64,000 nucleotides of DNA from Saprospiraceae bacterium (GTDB lineage Bacteria; Bacteroidota; Bacteroidia; Chitinophagales; Saprospiraceae), in the NCBI GenBank assembly GCA_016787345.1, contig JAEUUU010000175.1, positions 1 to 64,000 on the forward strand, read 5' to 3'. The notes below the pieces were generated by a model that did not search any database, was not told the DNA's origin, and saw nothing but the letters and a program-made list of their open reading frames with translations. Below are positions 25,284-34,385 of the stretch, one piece after another. A program made the translations under genes and the position numbers. Numbering within the stretch: position 1 is the stretch's first letter; each line of letters starts with the position of its first letter.

Positions 25284-27782
25284 TCAGGATGCCGTCTCTT
25301 CCGACTGGCCTTCTCCGTTGCCGTTTTCTTCGGGTTCAGCAGAGGCGACGACGGTTACATCTGCAATATCGTCGGCATCGTCGAGGCGAATGAGCTTGAC
25401 GCCCTGTGTGGCGCGGCCCATGACGCGCAGTTCGCTGGCGGCAGTACGGATGGTGATGCCCGAAGTAGTCGTAATCATCAGGTCGTCGTCGTCGGTGACG
25501 GATTTGATGGCAACCAGGTGACCGGTTTTAGACGTAACGTTGATCGTTTTGATACCTTTTCCGCCGCGACTTTGTGTGCGGTATTCATCCAGCGACGAGC
25601 GTTTGCCCATTCCTTTTTCCGAAACGACCAAAATGGTAGCGCTGGTATCGGCCGGATCGACACATACCATGCCCACTACGGCGTCGCCGCCCTCGTCGTC
25701 GACCTGAATACCACGCACGCCGGCGGCGGTACGGCCCATCGGGCGAACGTCGGACTCGTTGAAACGAATGGAACGGCCGCTTTGTACGGCCAGCAGGATT
25801 TCGTTGTTGCCGTTGGTCAGTTTGGCTTCGATCAATGCATCGCCGTCGTTGATGCCGATGGCGTTGATGCCGCCCTGGCGCGGACGCGAGTATTCTTCCA
25901 GCAGGGTTTTTTTGATCTGGCCCCGGCGCGTGCAGAAGATGATATAGTGGTTGTTGATAAATTCCTCGTCGTCGAGTTTTTTGACGATGATGTAGGCCCG
26001 GACTTTATCTTCTTTGGGAATATTGAGCAGGTTCTGGATCACGCGGCCGCCGGTGTTTTTGGCGCCCTCGGGAATTTCGTACACCTTGACCCAGAAGCAG
26101 CGTCCGCTTTCGGTAAACAGCAGCAGGGTCTGGTGGTTGGTGGCGGTAAACATGTGCTCCACAAAATCCTCCCCGCGGGTACGGACGCCCTGCGCCCCCC
26201 GTCCGCCACGGCCCTGGGCGCGGTATTCGGTGATGGGCGTGCGTTTGATGTAGCCGGCGTGGCTGATCGTGATGACGACCTCTTCGTCTTCGATCAGGTC
26301 TTCGATGCTGATGTCGGCTTCATCGACCTCGATGCTGGTACGGCGATCGTCGCCAAAGCGTTCGCGGATTTCGCCGAGTTCGGTTTTGATAATGCCGCGT
26401 TGCAGTCCCTCGTCGGCGAGGATGGCTTTCAATTCGCCGATCTTTTTCATCAACTCCTCGTATTCGAGTTTCACCTTGTCGCGTTCGAGGCCGGTGAGTT
26501 GCTGGAGGCGCATGGCCAGGATGGCTTTTGCCTGAATTTCGCTGAGGCCGAATTTGCTCATCAGGCCCTCGCGGGCTTCGTCGGCGTCTTTGGAGGCACG
26601 GATCAGCGCGATGACCTCGTCGAGGTGGTCGAGGGCGATCAGCAGGCCTTCGAGGATGTGTGCGCGCTCTTCGGCCTTGCGCAGTTCGTATTGGGTACGG
26701 CGCACGATCACTTCGAGGCGGAACTTGATAAACTCCTCGATCAGATCTTTGAGATTCAGCGTTTTAGGGCGGCCGTTGACCAGGGCGATGTTGTTGATCC
26801 CGTAGCTGGTTTGCAGCGGGGTGAGTTTGAACAACATGCTCAGGATCACGTTGGCAGCAGCATCGCGTTTGATTTCGATGACGATGCGTACACCCTCGCG
26901 GTTCGACTGGTCGCTGACGTCGGAAATACCCAGGATCTTTTTTTCATTGACCAGCTCGGCGATTTTCGCGATCAGCATGGCCTTGTTGATCTGGTAGGGA
27001 ATTTCGGTAATAATGATGCTTTCGCGGCCTTTATCGTCGGTTTCGATCTCCGTTTTGGCGCGCACCACAACGCGGCCGCGACCCGTACGCAAGCCCTCGC
27101 GCACACCTGAAAGGCCGTAAATGATACCGCCGGTAGGAAAATCGGGCGCTTTGACGAATTCGATCAACTCGTCCACGCTAATCTCCGGATTGTCGACCGT
27201 GGCCACCACCGCGTCGCACACTTCCCGAAGGTTGTGCGGCATCATGTTGGTGGCCATACCGACGGCGATACCCGAGGCGCCATTAATCAGCAGGTTAGGC
27301 AATTTGGAAGGCATGACCGAAGGCTCTTCGAGCGAGTCGTCGAAGTTGAGCTGGAAGTCGACGGTGTCTTTGTCGATATCGTCGAGCATCGAATCGGTAA
27401 TGCGGCGCAGGCGGGCTTCGGTATAACGCATGGCAGCCGGCGAGTCGCCGTCCATGGAGCCGAAGTTGCCCTGGCCGTCGACGAGCGGGTAGCGCAGGCT
27501 CCATTCCTGGGCCATACGCACCATGGTATCGTACACCGAGGCGTCGCCGTGCGGGTGGTATTTACCCAGCACTTCACCGACGATACGGGCCGATTTTTTG
27601 TAAGGTTTGTTGTAGTTGAGGCCGAGGTCGAGCATGCCGTAAAGCACGCGGCGATGTACGGGTTTCAGGCCGTCGCGCACATCGGGAAGGGCGCGCGAAA
27701 CAATGACGGACATCGAGTAGTCGATGTACGCGACTTTAAGTTCTTCCTCAATATTGATGGGGACAATCCGCGATTCTTGCAT
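25284..27782 (-). CDS. gyrA: DNA gyrase subunit A
   Basis: GyrA breaks and rejoins DNA within the A2B2 gyrase that adds negative supercoils. The 832 residues cover the winged-helix domain (catalytic Tyr in AMRYTEAR), the tower and coiled-coil, and a six-bladed C-terminal domain with GyrA box QGRGGRG plus a second QSRGGKG motif. The quinolone-determining region reads [17 protein letters not shown], so Ala81 replaces the Ser that is position 83 in E. coli GyrA, while Asp87 is kept. The acidic tail ends in [16 protein letters not shown] possible -7 box, TACCTTCG, lies on the minus strand at 27913-27920. Confidence 0.98.
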   Translation of the reverse strand: MQESRIVPINIEEELKVAYIDYSMSVIVSRALPDVRDGLKPVHRRVLYGMLDLGLNYNKPYKKSARIVGEVLGKYHPHGDASVYDTMVRMAQEWSLRYPLVDGQGNFGSMDGDSPAAMRYTEARLRRITDSMLDDIDKDTVDFQLNFDDSLEEPSVMPSKLPNLLINGASGIAVGMATNMMPHNLREVCDAVVATVDNPEISVDELIEFVKAPDFPTGGIIYGLSGVREGLRTGRGRVVVRAKTEIETDDKGRESIIITEIPYQINKAMLIAKIAELVNEKKILGISDVSDQSNREGVRIVIEIKRDAAANVILSMLFKLTPLQTSYGINNIALVNGRPKTLNLKDLIEEFIKFRLEVIVRRTQYELRKAEERAHILEGLLIALDHLDEVIALIRASKDADEAREGLMSKFGLSEIQAKAILAMRLQQLTGLERDKVKLEYEELMKKIGELKAILADEGLQRGIIKTELGEIRERFGDDRRTSIEVDEADISIEDLIEDEEVVITISHAGYIKRTPITEYRAQGRGGRGAQGVRTRGEDFVEHMFTATNHQTLLLFTESGRCFWVKVYEIPEGAKNTGGRVIQNLLNIPKEDKVRAYIIVKKLDDEEFINNHYIIFCTRRGQIKKTLLEEYSRPRQGGINAIGINDGDALIEAKLTNGNNEILLAVQSGRSIRFNESDVRPMGRTAAGVRGIQVDDEGGDAVVGMVCVDPADTSATILVVSEKGMGKRSSLDEYRTQSRGGKGIKTINVTSKTGHLVAIKSVTDDDDLMITTTSGITIRTAASELRVMGRATQGVKLIRLDDADDIADVTVVASAEPEENGNGEGQSEETAS

Positions 27783-28103
27783 ACACTACTTTGGAACGAT
27801 GGACGGCAAACGGTACAGGGTGGACGGAGAGATTCTTTTGCGGTGAAAAAAGTATGGGTTAATAGCCCGTTTGGGTCGCTTGCCGTCGTCCGTCCACCGG
27901 AAAAACGGTGCGCGAAGGTACGAAAGTTAGTACAGTTAACCCGCAAGAAAGCGGAATAAAACATACCGTAAAATCACCTTGGCTTAACGCTATTTAATGC
28001 CCCCGCTTTTACTTTAAGTTTCCCCTAACAAGCCCCTAACACCACTTAACAACCCACTGCCGGGATATTTGTCCCGTCAGTTTAAGCCACTGACCTGCAA
28101 AAT
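27783..28103. other. Intergenic region between gyrA and the PorT-like gene
   Basis: This 321-base divergent spacer holds no gene that I can support. It includes the minus-strand TACCTTCG box (27913-27920) with a TTG 23 bases further upstream (27944-27946), a likely gyrA promoter with a long leader. Near the plus-strand gene it has a small CGGGA/TCCCG hairpin (about 28061-28076). Confidence 0.5.
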
Positions 28104-28805
28104 ATGAAAACCACGAAGCAAATCCTTTTGGCCGCTGTGCTGGCCCTGTTCTGTCAACAAATCGCAATTGCCCAAATCGCCGTCGGGCTCAAAACCGGCG
28201 GTCACTTTTCTACCGTCGGCGTAACCGAAACACTCGATCAACTCACGCCTGATTTCAAATTTTCGCCCGGATTTACGGCGGGTGTTGTTTCCGAAATCAA
28301 TTTCGGCGATTATTTCGCCTTGCAACCGGAGTTGAATTGGGTGCAAAAAGGTTTTCGCTGGGACGAATCGCTGGGCGTACCAATCGGCAATATTGACATA
28401 CCCATAGGCGCCGAAGCGCTTATCCGGACCAATTATCTTGAAATCCCCCTGTTGGCCAAAGGCAAACTGGGCAATGATTTCGTCCAGGGCTATGTGGCCG
28501 TTGGTCCGGCCTTCGGCTATGCCCTGAATGGCAAATTGATCACCAAACCGCGCCTGTTAGTCGAACTCGATCCCATCAAAACCGACCTGAACCTCGATAA
28601 TCTCGATTACGAGCGCTTCGAAGTGTCGGCCGTAGGCGCTTTGGGCGTACAGTTCAATTTCAACCATGTAAAACTGTTTGCCGACGCGCGCTATACCCAC
28701 GGTTTTACAGAATTGTACAATTTCCCGATTGTCAATGAAAAGGTCCGCCATCGCGGCATCTCCGCCAGTCTGGGCGTCATGTATGATTTGACCGACGGCG
28801 ACTGA
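28104..28805 (+). CDS. PorT-family outer-membrane beta-barrel protein
   Basis: The 233-residue protein has a signal peptide ending IAIAQ and about eight amphipathic strands of an OmpA-like or PorT-like barrel. AVGLKTGGHFSTVG starts strand one, and FNFNHVKLFADARYTHGFTEL is a long late strand. PorT-type barrels are common in Bacteroidota with mostly unknown roles; only the real PorT is tied to T9SS, and this need not be it. The gene is monocistronic, with a terminator 96 bases after the stop. Confidence 0.75.
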   Translation: MKTTKQILLAAVLALFCQQIAIAQIAVGLKTGGHFSTVGVTETLDQLTPDFKFSPGFTAGVVSEINFGDYFALQPELNWVQKGFRWDESLGVPIGNIDIPIGAEALIRTNYLEIPLLAKGKLGNDFVQGYVAVGPAFGYALNGKLITKPRLLVELDPIKTDLNLDNLDYERFEVSAVGALGVQFNFNHVKLFADARYTHGFTELYNFPIVNEKVRHRGISASLGVMYDLTDGD

Positions 28806-28838
28806 CCCGGAATGCATCATACCACCAGATTTTGTTCA

Positions 28839-28873
28839 ATAAACCCTTATAAACCCTATAAACCTTATAAACC
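28839..28873. repeat. Short tandem repeat ATAAACCCT
   Basis: About four degenerate copies of a 9-10-base unit (ATAAACCCTT, ATAAACCCT, ATAAACCTT, ATAAACC) lie between the barrel gene and its terminator. Confidence 0.8.
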
Positions 28874-28900
28874 ATTTAGTTGATAACTTGTCGTTGAGAG

Positions 28901-28934
28901 GGTGGGCAACCGAGGTTGTCCGCCTTCTTTTTTT
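28901..28934 (+). terminator. Intrinsic terminator
   Basis: GGTGGGCAACC (28901-28911) pairs with GGTTGTCCGCC (28914-28924), with two G-U pairs, and is followed by a T-rich run. It ends the PorT-like transcript before the subtilase gene. Confidence 0.7.
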
Positions 28935-28967
28935 GTACGTAAGCGCATCTCCCTGTTATTTTGCACA

Positions 28968-30641
28968 ATGAATCGATTGTTTCTTTCCTGCCTCTTTTTC
29001 TTCATTGCGGCCCAATTCGCAGCAGTTTTTTCCCAAAAACCGCCTGCTTTGAAAAAATACTGGGTCGAATTGACGGACAAAAACAACTCGCCTTACTGCC
29101 TGTGCCATCCGGAAGAGTTCCTCTCCGCCCGTACGCTCGATCGTCGCGCACTTGCGGGTATTCCCGTGGAAGAAAACGACCTGCCCGTCAATCCGGTTTA
29201 CCTTGACGGACTGCGGGCAAAAGGAGCGCTGGTGCACAATACCTCCCGTTGGCTGAATGCCGCGACGGTGATCGCCGACTCGGCTACGGCCGCCGACTTG
29301 TCCGGTTTGGCATTTGTCAAAAAAGTAAGCTATCTGGGGCCGCATATCCGCATCAAAAATGCGCCCGACCGGCTGCCCAAAAAACGAACGCCACTCACCG
29401 AAGTGCCGCAAGTGAAGGGCCGCAACAGTGTCTGGGGCTATGCAGGCCGGCAAAATTCCCTTCTGGGCCTCGATTTGCTGCACGCAGCCGGCAACCGCGG
29501 CGAGGGTATCTGGATTGCTGTAATGGACGGCGGTTTTACCAATGCCGATACGGTTGCCTTGTTCGACAGCATAGCGCTTGATCACCGCTTGTTTCAGGGA
29601 CGCGATTTTGTGGAGCGCGACGGCGCCGTGTACGAAAGCGCTGCGCACGGCACCTCTGTGCTCGGCGTTATGGCCGGGAATATTCCGGGCTGGTTTGTCG
29701 GCGGCGCGCCCGATGCGACTTATTTTTTATTAAAAACGGAGGATACCGGCGGCGAATTTCCGGTAGAAGAGGCCAACTGGATCGCCGGGGTGGAGTGGGC
29801 CGACAGCATGGGAATCGACCTGGTCAATGCCTCGCTGGGTTATACGCAGTTCAACGACACGACGCTCGGGCACTGGTACCGCGAACTCGACGGACGAACG
29901 GCCATCGGTTCGCGCGGGGCTGCAATCGCGGCGACCAAAGGCATGATTATCTGCAACAGCGCCGGCAACGAAGGTGACGGCCCCTGGCGGTACATCGGCG
30001 TTCCGGCCGATGCCCCCGGGTTGATCGCCGTGGGCGCTGTTGATCTCGACGGCCGGCGCGCCGAATTCAGTTCACAAGGCCCTACGGCCGACGGCCGCAT
30101 CAAGCCGGATTTATCTGCCCCGGGGGCGCCGGTCATCTCCACGGCCGGCCGCGGCGCGGAGCTTGATCTGGCTTTCGGTACTTCCCTGGCTTCGCCAATG
30201 TTGTGCGGTGGCTTGGCGGCCCTTTGGAGTGCCAACAGGGATAAAACAGCCAATGAAATATTGAAAACAGTGCTGGCTAACGCCGATCAGAGCAATCGCC
30301 CCGACAACCTGAAAGGCTATGGCATTCCCGATCTCGACCGGGCCTGGCTGCAACTCGCAGGCTTTGCCTCCGGGCCATCGATCAATGATTGCCGGGAGGG
30401 CTTTTTTGCTTCCAGGGATAATCAGTTGCAGTTTTTGATCTTCAACCAACCCGGAAATATTGAGGCCGTGTATTTGCACGACGGCCTGGGGAACCGTGTT
30501 CCGGTTCAGTTGCTGAACTATAAACAGGACAAGGTCAGCACACTATCAGTTGTTTTTCCTGAAAATACGCCGCCCGGCTCGTGCCGTCTAACCGTGGTGA
30601 CAGATGCCGGTTGCTGGCGGCTTTGGGCGGTGGTTTTTTAG
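28968..30641 (+). CDS. Subtilisin-like serine protease (S8)
   Basis: The 557-residue secreted protease has a signal peptide (MNRLFLSCLFFFIAAQFAAV, then FSQ), a propeptide-like N-terminal part (about 25-160), and the S8 catalytic domain. The triad is Asp187 (IAVMDGGF), His227 (AAHGTSVLG) and Ser406 (GTSLASPM). The last 90 residues form a beta-rich domain with a GLGNRV turn that could be a divergent T9SS sorting domain. ATG 28968 is chosen, 66 bases inside the open frame, because it starts the signal peptide. It is convergent with pgk, with a long inverted repeat between. Confidence 0.92.
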   Translation: MNRLFLSCLFFFIAAQFAAVFSQKPPALKKYWVELTDKNNSPYCLCHPEEFLSARTLDRRALAGIPVEENDLPVNPVYLDGLRAKGALVHNTSRWLNAATVIADSATAADLSGLAFVKKVSYLGPHIRIKNAPDRLPKKRTPLTEVPQVKGRNSVWGYAGRQNSLLGLDLLHAAGNRGEGIWIAVMDGGFTNADTVALFDSIALDHRLFQGRDFVERDGAVYESAAHGTSVLGVMAGNIPGWFVGGAPDATYFLLKTEDTGGEFPVEEANWIAGVEWADSMGIDLVNASLGYTQFNDTTLGHWYRELDGRTAIGSRGAAIAATKGMIICNSAGNEGDGPWRYIGVPADAPGLIAVGAVDLDGRRAEFSSQGPTADGRIKPDLSAPGAPVISTAGRGAELDLAFGTSLASPMLCGGLAALWSANRDKTANEILKTVLANADQSNRPDNLKGYGIPDLDRAWLQLAGFASGPSINDCREGFFASRDNQLQFLIFNQPGNIEAVYLHDGLGNRVPVQLLNYKQDKVSTLSVVFPENTPPGSCRLTVVTDAGCWRLWAVVF

Positions 30642-30651
30642 GTTTTGGGTG

Positions 30652-30803
30652 TTGGGTTTTGGGTAAAAGGGTTGTTGCTGCTCTCGGGTTACGTGGCGAT
30701 ACAGCCCTGATTTTGACAGCAATTTCAGGATTTGCTCGGACGAAGCTTACTTGCCTCGTAACTCAACCCGAGAGCAGCAACAACCCTTTTACCCAAAACC
30801 CAA
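30652..30803. repeat. Perfect 39-bp inverted repeat with 74-base centre
   Basis: Arms at 30652-30690 and 30765-30803 are exact reverse complements over 39 bases. Pairing continues imperfectly inward (GTTACG..GGC) and outward. The right flank holds about two copies of a 15-base unit of the form CCAACTCCCAACACC. It lies between the convergent subtilase and pgk genes and carries no reading frame of note. Confidence 0.92.
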
Positions 30804-30827
30804 CTCCCAACACCCAACTCCCAACAC

Positions 30828-32033
30828 CTAACTCCCGATCGCCTTGATACCCGGCAGTTCTTTTCCTTCGAGGAATTCGAGCATGGCGCCGCCGCCGGTG
30901 CTGACGAAGCTGACTTTTTTAGCCAGTTTCAATTGGTTGACCGCGGCTACCGAGTCACCGCCACCTACCATGGTGAAGGCGCCTTTTTTCGTTGCGGAGG
31001 CTACGGCTTTGGCGACCACTTTGGTACCGTCGGCAAAAGCGGGCATTTCAAACACGCCCATGGGGCCGTTCCAGATCACGGTTTGGCTTTTGCGGATCAC
31101 CGAGGCAAAGGCACGCGCGGCAGCCGGGCCGATATCGAGGCCCATCCAACCGTCGGGAATCTGGTGGCTGGGGCAGACCTGCGTCTGGGCATCGGCAGCG
31201 AACTTGTCGCCGCAAACCGAGTCCTTCGGCAGCAGGACTTTCACGCCGGCCGCTTTGGCTTTTTTCAAAAAATCCTTGGCGATTTTCAATTTGTCGGCTT
31301 CCACGAGCGAATTGCCAACGGTGGCGCCTTTTTTGGCCAGCATAAAAGTGTAGGCCATGGCGCCGCCGATCAGGATATTGTCGGCGTAGTCGAGGAATTT
31401 TTCCAGCAAAAGAATCTTGTCGCTGACCTTGGCGCCGCCGGTGACGCAGGTGACCGGCTTGGCAGGGTTGTGGATGGCGCGGGATGCATTCAGAATCTCG
31501 CGCTCCATCAAAAGCCCGAAGCTTTTGTGGCTTTTATCGAAATAATGCGCCACGATGGTCGTGCTGGCATGCGCCCGGTGCGCGGTGCCGAATGCGTCGT
31601 TGATGTACACGTCGCCCAGTGCGGCCAGTTTTTTGGCAAATGCCTCGTCGCCGGCTTCTTCTTCGGGGTGGAAACGCGTGTTTTCGAGCAACAGGACTTC
31701 GCCCGGTTTCAGGGCAGCCGCTTTTTTCTCGGCGGGTTTGCCCACGCAGTCTTCGGCAAAATGAACCTTGGCTTTCAGTTTTTTGCGCAGGTGTTTGACC
31801 AGGTGTTTCAGTGTAAACTTTTCCCGGTTGATGCTGCCGTCAGGGTTCTTTTTCTCCAGCGGCCGGCCCAGGTGCGACATCAGAATGGCGGAGCCGCCCT
31901 GGTCGAGAATTTGCCGGATGGTCGGTACCGCTTCGCGGATACGCGTATCGTCGGTAATGTTATAAGCCTTGTCGAGCGGCACGTTAAAATCCACCCGGAC
32001 CAGGGCTTTTTTGCCTTTGAAGTTGATGTTCAT
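30828..32033 (-). CDS. pgk: Phosphoglycerate kinase
   Basis: Pgk transfers phosphate between 1,3-bisphosphoglycerate and ADP in glycolysis. The 401-residue protein has the signature KKALVRVDFNVPLDK at the N-terminus, substrate-binding SHLGRP, the hinge region, and the nucleotide site GGGDSVAAVNQL near the end. Length is standard. ATG 32033 matches the family start; the longer frame is made of spacer repeats. It follows gap on the same strand across a 109-base spacer of octamer repeats. Confidence 0.97.
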   Translation of the reverse strand: MNINFKGKKALVRVDFNVPLDKAYNITDDTRIREAVPTIRQILDQGGSAILMSHLGRPLEKKNPDGSINREKFTLKHLVKHLRKKLKAKVHFAEDCVGKPAEKKAAALKPGEVLLLENTRFHPEEEAGDEAFAKKLAALGDVYINDAFGTAHRAHASTTIVAHYFDKSHKSFGLLMEREILNASRAIHNPAKPVTCVTGGAKVSDKILLLEKFLDYADNILIGGAMAYTFMLAKKGATVGNSLVEADKLKIAKDFLKKAKAAGVKVLLPKDSVCGDKFAADAQTQVCPSHQIPDGWMGLDIGPAAARAFASVIRKSQTVIWNGPMGVFEMPAFADGTKVVAKAVASATKKGAFTMVGGGDSVAAVNQLKLAKKVSFVSTGGGAMLEFLEGKELPGIKAIGS

Positions 32034-32047
32034 GGATGGGAAAGTTT

Positions 32048-32136
32048 GAGGATTCGAAGATTTGAGGATTCGAGGATTCGAGGATTCGATTGAGTTTTGC
32101 ATTCAAATCTTCGAATCTTCAAATCCTCGAATCCTC
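32048..32136. repeat. Inverted arrays of the octamer GARGATTY in the gap-pgk spacer
   Basis: Five 8-base units run from 32048 to 32087 (GAGGATTC, GAAGATTT, then three GAGGATTC). After 17 bases, four units run in reverse complement from 32105 to 32136. The halves can fold into a long imperfect stem. A 17-base part of the right half (32116-32132) recurs exactly at 52411-52427. Confidence 0.88.
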
Positions 32137-32142
32137 ACCAAT

Positions 32143-33135
32143 TCATACCATTGCAGCCAGTTGCGCCAGACGGGCCGAGTAGCCCGATTCGTTGTCGTAC
32201 CAGCCCACGATGCGCACGGTGTTGCCGTTGGCTTGCGTCAGCGGAGCGTCGAACACGACAGAGTGTTTGTTGCCCACGATGTCGGAGCTGACGATTTCGT
32301 CGGTATTGTACTCCAGAATGCCTTTGAGGTGGCTGTCGGCGGCAGCTTTGAAAGCGGCGTTGACCTGCTCGACGGTAGCGGCAGTTTTGAGCGTCGCCAC
32401 AACGTCGGTTACCGAGCCGGTGGCGACGGGTACGCGCATGGAGTGCGCTGCAATTTTGCCTTTGAGGTGCGGAGCAACCAGTACAACGGCCTTGGCGGCG
32501 CCGGTGCTGGTGGGCACGATGTTCTGAGCGGCGGCGCGGGCGCGGCGAAGGTCGCGGTGCGGTCCGTCCTGCAGGTTTTGGTCGGCCGTGTAGGCGTGGA
32601 TGGTGTTCATGAAGAACTGTTCTACGCCGAAGGCTTTATCGAGCACCATAATCATGGGCACGAGGCAGTTGGTGGTGCAGGAGGCGTTGGACAGGATGGT
32701 GTCGCTGTCTTTGATCTGATCGGCATTGGCGCCGATGACGAAGGTGGGCACGTCGTCGGCCTTGGGCGGCGCGGAAAGCACCACGCGGCGGGCGCCTGCC
32801 TGGAGGTGAAGGCCTGCTTTTTCTTTGTCGAGGAAAATGCCGGTGCATTCGAGCACGACGTCGACGCCCATGTCTTTCCAGGGCAGTTCGGCGGGATTTT
32901 TCACGGCGAGACCCGCGATGCGGTTGCCATTGACGGTGATGCTGGTATCGTCGGCAGTGACGGTGCCGTCGAAACGGCCGTGCATCGTATCGTATTTGAG
33001 CAGGTGGGCGAGGGTCTGGTTGTCGGTGAGGTCATTAATGGCGACGACTTCCACATTGGGGTCTTTGACCAGGTTGCGGAAAGTGAGGCGGCCGATACGG
33101 CCGAAACCATTGATGGCGATGCGTTTCTTAGCCAT
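32143..33135 (-). CDS. gap: Glyceraldehyde-3-phosphate dehydrogenase, type I
   Basis: Gap oxidises glyceraldehyde-3-phosphate with NAD to 1,3-bisphosphoglycerate. The 330-residue protein starts with the Rossmann motif MAKKRIAINGFGRIGRL, has catalytic Cys153 in NASCTTNC, and ends with GWYDNESGYSARLAQLA. It is first in the gap-pgk glycolytic unit. A -7 box lies at 33189-33196, upstream of the chosen ATG. Confidence 0.97.
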   Translation of the reverse strand: MAKKRIAINGFGRIGRLTFRNLVKDPNVEVVAINDLTDNQTLAHLLKYDTMHGRFDGTVTADDTSITVNGNRIAGLAVKNPAELPWKDMGVDVVLECTGIFLDKEKAGLHLQAGARRVVLSAPPKADDVPTFVIGANADQIKDSDTILSNASCTTNCLVPMIMVLDKAFGVEQFFMNTIHAYTADQNLQDGPHRDLRRARAAAQNIVPTSTGAAKAVVLVAPHLKGKIAAHSMRVPVATGSVTDVVATLKTAATVEQVNAAFKAAADSHLKGILEYNTDEIVSSDIVGNKHSVVFDAPLTQANGNTVRIVGWYDNESGYSARLAQLAAMV

Positions 33136-33188
33136 TTGTTTTCGATATGTTGATGAACGATTTTTGTGTATTTTCCTGGTAGAAGGCA

Positions 33189-33196
33189 CAAAATTA
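33189..33196 (-). promoter_or_regulatory. -7 promoter element of gap
   Basis: The minus strand reads TAATTTTG (TAnnTTTG), 53 bases before the gap ATG. The in-frame upstream start at 33189 falls inside this box and is therefore unlikely. Confidence 0.45.
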
Positions 33197-33240
33197 GGCC
33201 TTTGGCGGCAAAGGAAGCACTTAGATCACGTTTAAATTTC

Positions 33241-33353
33241 ATTTGCCGGGCCGCAAGCGGCAAATTTTATTTCAATCTGCGCTGGATTTTTTTCGCAGGC
33301 TTCTTGCTATGGCTGCAAAATTTGTTTTACCTGAAATAAAATTTGCCCGCTTG
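33241..33353. repeat. Nested inverted repeats upstream of gap
   Basis: A 21/22-base near-perfect inverted repeat has arms at 33254-33274 and 33332-33353, differing by one inserted G. A second, overlapping palindrome, ATTTGCCG with CGGCAAAT (33241-33248 with 33258-33265), shares part of the left arm, so the two folds compete. It lies between gap and the SbtA-like gene. Confidence 0.85.
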
Positions 33354-33399
33354 TGCCACTGTGCTCTAATTTAAATATGCCTGGGGCCGGTCCAAAATA

Positions 33400-34371
33400 T
33401 TATCCGGTATATTGAATGATCGACCAGTAAAGCGGTATTCCAATGGTTATGTTGAACGGAAAAGTAACGCCGAGCGCCATGGGTATGTAAAGACCCGGAT
33501 CGGCTTGAGGAATCGTAAATCGCATGGCTGCCGGTACGGCAATGTAGGATGCGCTCGCTGCCAGAACAGTGAGCATGAGCCGGTCGGCGGGATTCATGCT
33601 CATCAAACCGGTTATCAGGATGCAAATCAGCCCGTTCAACATGGGAAGCAAAAGGGCAAATAGCGTAGCCGTTCGGCCATAATGACGAAATGTTTTGAAA
33701 CGCTGTGCGGCTACCATACCCATATCCAGCAGAAAGACAGCCAGGAATCCTTGAAAAATATCGGATGTAAAGGGTTTGATACCTGCCGCCTGTTTGCTGC
33801 TGGTCAGCATACCGATGATCAGGCTTCCGAGCACCATGAGCACTGAACCGTTGGTAAGGGCTTCGCGCGCAACGTACCAAAGGCTGTGCTTGGGATGCGC
33901 TACGTCATCTTCTGCAAATCGCCGCACCAGAAACAAACCGATCATGATAGCAGGCGCTTCCATGAGCGCCATGGCAGCCACCATATGTCCTCCATAGTGG
34001 GCCCCTTCCGATTCAAGAAAACCGGAGGCAGTAATAAAGGTCACCGCACTCACAGAACCATACGTCGCGGCAACCGCGGCCGCATTGTAAATGCCAAATC
34101 GCTTTTTGAGCAGGAAAAACGCAACGATCGGGGTCAGCACCGAAAACAACAGCGCGAGAAATAGCGTGCTGAAAATATCAGCCATGTTTCCGCCGTGCGA
34201 CAACTCCTGCCCCCCGCGAAACCCGATCGAAAAGAGCAGATAAATAGACAAAAATTTAGAGGTGTTGGAGGGTACCTCGAGATCGCTTTTCAGCAGGGTG
34301 GCAACTACTCCTAAAATAAAAAAGAGCAGGGTGGGGTTGGTAAGGTTGTTGTATAAAAGGTCAATATTCAT
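33400..34371 (-). CDS. SbtA-like sodium-dependent bicarbonate permease
   Basis: The 323-residue inner-membrane protein has about ten helices. It opens LTNPTLLFFILGVVATLLKSD and contains YLLFSIGFRGGQELSHGG, both typical of the SbtA/DUF897 family, which imports bicarbonate with sodium. A repeated half-structure is visible, with KPFTSDIFQGFLAVFLLDMG in the second half. No SbtB (PII-like) regulator gene lies nearby. In a heterotroph the bicarbonate would feed carboxylases. The gene for an endonuclease/phosphatase-family protein lies just upstream on the same strand. Confidence 0.88.
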   Translation of the reverse strand: MNIDLLYNNLTNPTLLFFILGVVATLLKSDLEVPSNTSKFLSIYLLFSIGFRGGQELSHGGNMADIFSTLFLALLFSVLTPIVAFFLLKKRFGIYNAAAVAATYGSVSAVTFITASGFLESEGAHYGGHMVAAMALMEAPAIMIGLFLVRRFAEDDVAHPKHSLWYVAREALTNGSVLMVLGSLIIGMLTSSKQAAGIKPFTSDIFQGFLAVFLLDMGMVAAQRFKTFRHYGRTATLFALLLPMLNGLICILITGLMSMNPADRLMLTVLAASASYIAVPAAMRFTIPQADPGLYIPMALGVTFPFNITIGIPLYWSIIQYTG

Positions 34372-34385
34372 TCACCTTGTTTTGG

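Noticed and set aside
25518..27110. A 530-codon open frame on the plus strand opposite gyrA
   Set aside because: It is a mirror of gyrA codon bias: composition is Phe/Asp/Ala/Val-rich with no domain, and gyrA on the other strand is unambiguous.
32048..32136. Possible CRISPR array in the octamer region
   Set aside because: The period is 8 bases with no unique spacers, and orientation flips in the middle.
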